A stretch of 64,000 bases of DNA from Bacteroidota bacterium (GTDB taxonomy: Bacteria; Bacteroidota; Ignavibacteria; Ignavibacteriales; Ignavibacteriaceae). Position 1 is the stretch's first letter, and each line of letters starts with the position of its first letter. The notes under the pieces are model-generated. The model worked only from the letters and a program-made list of their open reading frames with translations, was not told the DNA's origin and did not search any database. The stretch is taken from assembly GCA_022564295.1 (NCBI GenBank), contig JADFLR010000001.1:1-64000 (forward strand), given 5' to 3'. This document shows positions 59,901 through 64,000 of the stretch, one piece after another. Made by a program: the position numbers and the translations under genes.

Positions 59901-60548
59901 AATTGCTTGTTCGTAGTCTCCCTGAAATGGTAGTGAGCCTGATAACATTTGATATAGTACAACACCTAACGACCAAATATCAGCTCGGTGATCAACATTA
60001 TCACCTTTAGTCTGTTCAGGTGACATATAGGAAACTGTACCAACAGTCGAACCCAATTTTGTAATACTTGGTTTACCTGATGTTTTTGCAAGGCCAAAGT
60101 CAAGTATCTTAACTTCATCTCTGTCAGTTACCATTATATTCGCTGGTTTGATATCACGGTGAATGATACCAGCTTCGTGTGCTCTTGCTAATCCGGTTGC
60201 TATTTGAGTGGCATAATTTATTGCGGTATCAATTTTTAATGGTCCGGCATCTAATTTCTTTTTTAATGTCTCTCCCGTATAGTATCCCATTACAATATAG
60301 AACTGACCATCCTCTGTTTTATTTATATCGTGGGTTGTACAAATGTTAGGATGGTCTAAAGATGATGCAGCCTTAGCTTCGTGAATAAATCGTTGTTCTG
60401 CTTCTTCATCTCTAGTTAGTTCAGGCGGTAAAAATTTTAGTGCCACAAAGCGGTCGAGTTTTAAGTCCTGGGCTTTATATACCACACCCATCCCGCCGCC
60501 ACCCAGTTTTTCGATAATTTTGTAATGTAGTACTTTTTTACCAATCAT
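56919..60548 (-). CDS. Dual Ser/Thr kinase with intervening class III cyclase domain, TolB-like and TPR domains
   Basis: 1209 aa: kinase 1 (GGGGMGVVYKAQD, HRDIKPANI, DFGLAK), cyclase (LSAIMFTDMVGYSALTQKN), kinase 2 (GRGGMGLVYKAED, HRDIKSSNIMI, DFGIAK), TolB-like (IAVLPFVNTSADPENEYFSDGLAENII), TPR. Confidence 0.95.
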   Translation of the reverse strand: MIGKKVLHYKIIEKLGGGGMGVVYKAQDLKLDRFVALKFLPPELTRDEEAEQRFIHEAKAASSLDHPNICTTHDINKTEDGQFYIVMGYYTGETLKKKLDAGPLKIDTAINYATQIATGLARAHEAGIIHRDIKPANIMVTDRDEVKILDFGLAKTSGKPSITKLGSTVGTVSYMSPEQTKGDNVDHRADIWSLGVVLYQMLSGSLPFQGDYEQAIIYSILNEEPTPLLNFRSDVPKNLQDIVQKAISKNVDERFQSVAELLKELIICMESQRNVDRADRKVESSERHRKLSAIMFTDMVGYSALTQKNESLAIDLLEEHRQLLRPLFSKHKGKEIETIGDAFFVEFKSALESVSCAVEIQKILHERNLKIDPEKQIKLRIGLHIGDVIHIGKHVHGDGVNIAARLEPLSPPGGICLSEDVVRQIKNKIELPVRNLGTHKLKNIESPLEIYCIEFPWESKHIKKTKPAPGRTISHYKILAELGRGGMGLVYKAEDTKLERTVAIKFLPHNISANSEESQRFKIEAKAAASLNHPNITTIYAIEEFDKEMFIVMEFIDGIELKEKIKTAPMPTDEAINIANQIAEGLEVAHKKSIVHRDIKSSNIMITQNGKVKIMDFGIAKIKGGTELTKIGTTVGTVAYMSPEQTKGDNVDHRTDIWSFGVVLYEMLTGQLPFRGDYEQAVIYSILNDEPESVTELRDDVPNKLLKILEKTLQKEANARYQNIKDMSANLGKVPGTPLSEHIEKEEKKSPSIAVLPFVNTSADPENEYFSDGLAENIINALTKLKDFRVAARTSAFSFKSKNLDIRDIGKKLSVETVLEGSVRKAGNRLRITAQLTSVVDGYHLWSEQFDREMADIFDIQDEITLTIVEKLKVELLGVEKKALVKRHTDNLEAYHLYLKGRYFGYTRKAVVFFERAIEKDSAYAPAYSGLADIYSGLGVIAFLPPDKAFTIAKTAAEKALEIDNTLAEAHCSLGLVKFWLELDWDSAKSYFQRAIHLDPGYSAAHCWFAILLVWQGETEKAIAEVQHAQKLDPLSAITQAMVGFILYVARRFDEAIEHGRQALEIEPDSITALYLGALPYKEKQMYAEAISLLEKAVDLSHRRPFFLGLLGHVLGISGNKSEARKILEELVKRSTQEYVGPLMFVWLYLGLGDNEQAIEWFEKAFNEGQGPYHIFLGDSVYDGIRSTTQFRKILKKIGIEFWAIQPDK

Positions 60549-60670
60549 TTATTTTCTTCCTTAGTATGTAGGCCTTCTAATGTTCTAACTGGAAGGTTTA
60601 TCTAAAATTCTTAATCACAATTATGCTAGCTCATCTATTTTTATCTTAGCCATGCTTAGTTTCTATATAT

Positions 60671-63007
60671 TTAATTGGGGAATCCAATTTTATTTAATAA
60701 AGATTTAAAAAGATCATCCTGTCTTAAGTCATCAAAAATTGGATCCACATTCAGATACGGAATATTAGGATCATGAGCATCATACGCCTTATTAAACCAA
60801 TTTAGGGCTTCGTTGTACATACCTGCCCTAGTATATAGAGTTGCGATTTGCCATGGTGTAACAAATTTAGTTTTCGATCGTTCAATCATGGTTTCGGCTA
60901 CACGTTTTAAAGCAATATTATATCCACCCTCAAGATTTCCTCTATTTAATGCATCAATAGCTTCCTGATCACCCTTAACTTCAAAAGATGCTCTCCATAT
61001 TTCAAGAGCTTTTTCATACATTTTTGTTTGGTGATAAGCAGATTTTAGAGTTGATAATGCCAGCGGGTCGCTAGCATCAGCCTTAAGTCTCTTTTCAAGA
61101 AGTTCTATAACATCATCATACCGATGAGCATACATCAACCCCATTGCATAAAGGTTCTTTAATAAGTCATTGAATGGATCTAATTCAAGGGCATACCCAA
61201 TTTGATAAATTGCTTCATAAGGACGATTAAGAATAAACAAAGCGTGAGAATAGAAAGCACGGGCTTCTGCAAAATTTGGATTAAGTCTGAGTGTATTCTC
61301 CCATTCCTGTATAGCAAGATCCCATTTCCATTCTCCAAAGGTATACATTACAGCTAACATATAATGGACCTCAGCAAGGTTACTATCCAACTCAAGTGCT
61401 TTTTCAGCAAATGGTTTTACATTTTCACTAGCAGTAGCCATTGGTATATAACCCATTTGAGCACGAAACATCCATACCTGGGCAATTCCTGCATAAGCTA
61501 AAGCATAATTTCCATCGAGTTGCAAAGCAAGGTTATAATACTGCAAGGCAGTTATTAGTGCTTCTTTTGATAGTTGATATAAATAAAAGTTGCCCTTTAA
61601 ATAAGCTTCGTATGCTTCCGGATTAATTGTATTGTTACTAGTAAGTAATATTTGCTCCTGCGAAGTTAATTTTACTTTTATTTCTTCTGCTATCTCACGT
61701 GCTATCCTACTTTGCAAATCCAAAACATTTGTAAAGTTACCTTCATAATCTTCCGCCCATAAATACTCATTGCTGGAAACTTCAATCAATCTTATTCGGA
61801 TTCTTACCTGATCTTCAATTTTTACTACAGAGCCTTCGATGATATACGAAACACCCAGATCTTCTGCAATTTCTGAGGATATTTTATTTGAGTTTTTATA
61901 CTTCATTACAGAATATCGGGAAATAACCCTTAATCCACTAATACGGGCTAAATCAGTGATAATGGCATCTGTCATTCCATCTGTAAACCATTCTTGTTCG
62001 GAATTAGTTGTGATGTTTTTCAAGGGTAAAAGGGCGATCAATACGGGCTTTGTTAAATCATCATTTGAAAACCAAAAATATCCGATTAGACTCATTGGTG
62101 TAATAACAATAAAAGTGTAAAAACAAATAGCCAGTTTAAAATGTTTTCTGTGAAATTTTAATATAGGTTCTTTTTTACTTCTTCCTTCGTTGATTTCTTT
62201 TAAAGTTTTCTGCAAATTTTCTAACAATTGATTCATCGACTGATAACACTTCTCAGGATTTTTATCAAGTATTTTACTAATAATATTTTCGATTTGTAAA
62301 GGAATATCTGCACGTATTTTCGAAATAAAGTCTGGATATTCATTGATAATTGAATATATTATTGCCTGGTCGTAGTCTCCCTTAAAAGGCAATGTACCGG
62401 AGAGCATTTCATAAAAAACAACTCCCAAAGACCAAATATCAGTTCTATTATCAACTTCTTCTCCTTTTGTTTGTTCGGGAGACATATATGCAACCGTACC
62501 TGATGTAGTACCCAATTGTGTTAACTGGGTTTGCCCTACAACTTTAGCCAAGCCAAAATCAAGTATCTTCACTACACCGTCATTAGTGATAAAAATGTTT
62601 GCTGGTTTAATATCACGATGTATTATATCACTTTCGTGTGCTTTTACTAATCCTTCAGCGATTTGAATTGTTATATCAATTGCATTATCTATTTTTAGTG
62701 GACCTCTTTCAATTTTCTTCTTTAGTGTTTCGCCTTCATAGCTAGACATTACTATAAAAATTTGTCCATCATCAGTTTCATCAATCTCGTGAATATTGCA
62801 AATGTTGGTATGTTCTAAAGCAGAAGCGGCTTTAGCTTCGTGAATAAATCGTTTTTTTGATTCTTCATCTCTGGTTAGTTCAGGCGGTAAAAATTTTAAT
62901 GCAACGAATCGGTCGAGTTTGGAGTCTTCTGCTTTATAGACTACGCCCATTCCGCCTCCGCCTAACTTCTCTATAATTTTATAGTGAGATATTGATTTAC
63001 CGATCAT
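60671..63007 (-). CDS. Ser/Thr protein kinase - TM - TolB-like - TPR protein
   Basis: GGGGMGVVYKAED, HRDIKPANI, DFGLAK; ALLPLKNITTNSEQEWFTDGMTDAII; TPR. Confidence 0.95.
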   Translation of the reverse strand: MIGKSISHYKIIEKLGGGGMGVVYKAEDSKLDRFVALKFLPPELTRDEESKKRFIHEAKAASALEHTNICNIHEIDETDDGQIFIVMSSYEGETLKKKIERGPLKIDNAIDITIQIAEGLVKAHESDIIHRDIKPANIFITNDGVVKILDFGLAKVVGQTQLTQLGTTSGTVAYMSPEQTKGEEVDNRTDIWSLGVVFYEMLSGTLPFKGDYDQAIIYSIINEYPDFISKIRADIPLQIENIISKILDKNPEKCYQSMNQLLENLQKTLKEINEGRSKKEPILKFHRKHFKLAICFYTFIVITPMSLIGYFWFSNDDLTKPVLIALLPLKNITTNSEQEWFTDGMTDAIITDLARISGLRVISRYSVMKYKNSNKISSEIAEDLGVSYIIEGSVVKIEDQVRIRIRLIEVSSNEYLWAEDYEGNFTNVLDLQSRIAREIAEEIKVKLTSQEQILLTSNNTINPEAYEAYLKGNFYLYQLSKEALITALQYYNLALQLDGNYALAYAGIAQVWMFRAQMGYIPMATASENVKPFAEKALELDSNLAEVHYMLAVMYTFGEWKWDLAIQEWENTLRLNPNFAEARAFYSHALFILNRPYEAIYQIGYALELDPFNDLLKNLYAMGLMYAHRYDDVIELLEKRLKADASDPLALSTLKSAYHQTKMYEKALEIWRASFEVKGDQEAIDALNRGNLEGGYNIALKRVAETMIERSKTKFVTPWQIATLYTRAGMYNEALNWFNKAYDAHDPNIPYLNVDPIFDDLRQDDLFKSLLNKIGFPN

Positions 63008-63044
63008 AGTATATCTACAACTTTATTTGTACTTTGGCGAACAG

Positions 63045-63100
63045 GCCCGCCTCCGCCTAACTTTTCGATAATCTTATAATGTGATTTTTTTACCGATCAT
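63045..63100 (-). pseudogene. Frameshifted N-terminal kinase remnant
   Basis: ATGATCGGTAAAAAAATCA then, in another frame, CATTATAAGATTATCGAAAAGTTAGGCGGAGGCGG = MIGKKI // HYKIIEKLGGG, matching kinase starts MIGKxxxHYKIIEKLGGGG. Confidence 0.8.
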
Positions 63101-64000
63101 TATTCTTCTCTTTTAATAATCAGCAATGTCATATCATCCCATTGCGGTGCTTTACCGACAAACATCTTGACATCAGAAAGGATGTTTTCAATTATTTTAT
63201 CCGGGGACTCATCTACATGATTCGAAATAAATTCTTTGAGTCTTTCTTCTCCATACTCTTCTTCATTTTCATTCATCGCTTCACTTATTCCATCGGAGAA
63301 GATTACAATAAGATCATTTCTGTTTATTGAAACCTTTTCCTCTTCATACTTTGAACCTGGTAAACAACCAAGTAAAAGTCCCCCGGTTTTTAATTCTTTA
63401 ACATTCCCATCAGCCGAGAAAAGAAAAGGATTATTATGTCCTGCGTTACAAAAAACTATTTCATTTGATTCCGGATTTAATATTCCATAAAAAAGAGTTG
63501 CAAACTTTGATGATTCAGTACTGTTGTAAAGCAGGTCGTTTGAATTAGCAATAATATCTTTACATAAATTTCCGGTTATTGTAAAGCTTCTCAGTGTTGC
63601 CTGAAGGTTGGCCATGAGCATAGCAGCAGGCATACCTTTACCTGATACATCTCCGAGGCAAAAAGCAAAGTGTTTGTCATCAATTTGAATAAGATCATAA
63701 GAATCACCACCGACTTCCCTTGCTGGAATTGTTCGGGCAGCGATTTGGTAACCGGAAATATCAGGGAATTCTTTTGGAAGAAGATTTATCTGTGTTTGCT
63801 TTGCCACACGCATTTCTTCCTGCATCATTCTTAGATTCCGTTCTTCTTCAAGCAGCCGGGCGTTTTCAATAATTTGGGACGATTGCGATGCAATAATTGA
63901 CAATAGTTTTTGATCGTTTGAGGTGAATTTTTCATTCGAAAGCTTATTAAAAACTGTTAAAATCCCTCGCATTTTATTTTTTATTCTTAGAGGAACGCTG
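63100..64000 (-). CDS. SpoIIE/PP2C-type phosphatase (RsbU-like) with GAF-like N-terminus, runs off window end
   Basis: PAREVGGDSYDLIQIDDKHFAFCLGDVSGKGMPAAMLMANLQATLRSF; frame open upstream of the listed Met (SVPLRIKNKMRGILTVFNKLS). Confidence 0.92.
   Translation of the reverse strand, partial: SVPLRIKNKMRGILTVFNKLSNEKFTSNDQKLLSIIASQSSQIIENARLLEEERNLRMMQEEMRVAKQTQINLLPKEFPDISGYQIAARTIPAREVGGDSYDLIQIDDKHFAFCLGDVSGKGMPAAMLMANLQATLRSFTITGNLCKDIIANSNDLLYNSTESSKFATLFYGILNPESNEIVFCNAGHNNPFLFSADGNVKELKTGGLLLGCLPGSKYEEEKVSINRNDLIVIFSDGISEAMNENEEEYGEERLKEFISNHVDESPDKIIENILSDVKMFVGKAPQWDDMTLLIIKREE

Overview
AT-rich bacterial chromosomal window, probably from the Bacteroidota/Ignavibacteria side of the FCB group. 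That placement is inferred from T9SS-type C-terminal sorting domains, the DUF4252/ECF module and TAnnTTTG-like promoters; no marker gene is present. Nearly all genes lie on the minus strand. The main blocks are: (i) small stress/xenobiotic enzymes (1-9 kb), including an exported isochorismatase / NTF2-like / alpha-beta hydrolase operon; (ii) a TolC-MFP-RND efflux operon followed by a PAS sigma-54 enhancer-binding protein (10-18 kb); (iii) a membrane metallophosphoesterase / GMC-oxidoreductase pair (19-25 kb); (iv) a possible cassette-like region (25.6-27.5 kb); (v) a carbonic anhydrase preceded by a short Cys-rich ORF and an intrinsic terminator; (vi) a DUF3604 / PpiC / HupE cluster (33-37 kb); (vii) T9SS-sorted secreted proteins (41-44.7 kb); (viii) an ECF sigma / DUF4252 module (45-47 kb); and (ix) a tandem array of five Ser/Thr kinase-TPR genes plus a SpoIIE-type phosphatase (48-64 kb). 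The most interesting observations are: a sigma-54 promoter with twin palindromic upstream sites in front of the isochorismatase operon, next to decayed copies of the regulator's DNA-binding domain; a chimeric pseudogene fusing decayed isochorismatase and hydrolase; a kinase-cyclase-kinase-TolB-TPR protein with a compositional breakpoint inside its second kinase domain; cyclase domains with a non-canonical purine-specifying pair; a tetranucleotide repeat in a putative anti-sigma gene; and attC-like inverted repeats around an SRPBCC gene. No rRNA, tRNA, CRISPR array, transposase or integrase was recognised. All homology calls are by reading motifs; no database search was run.
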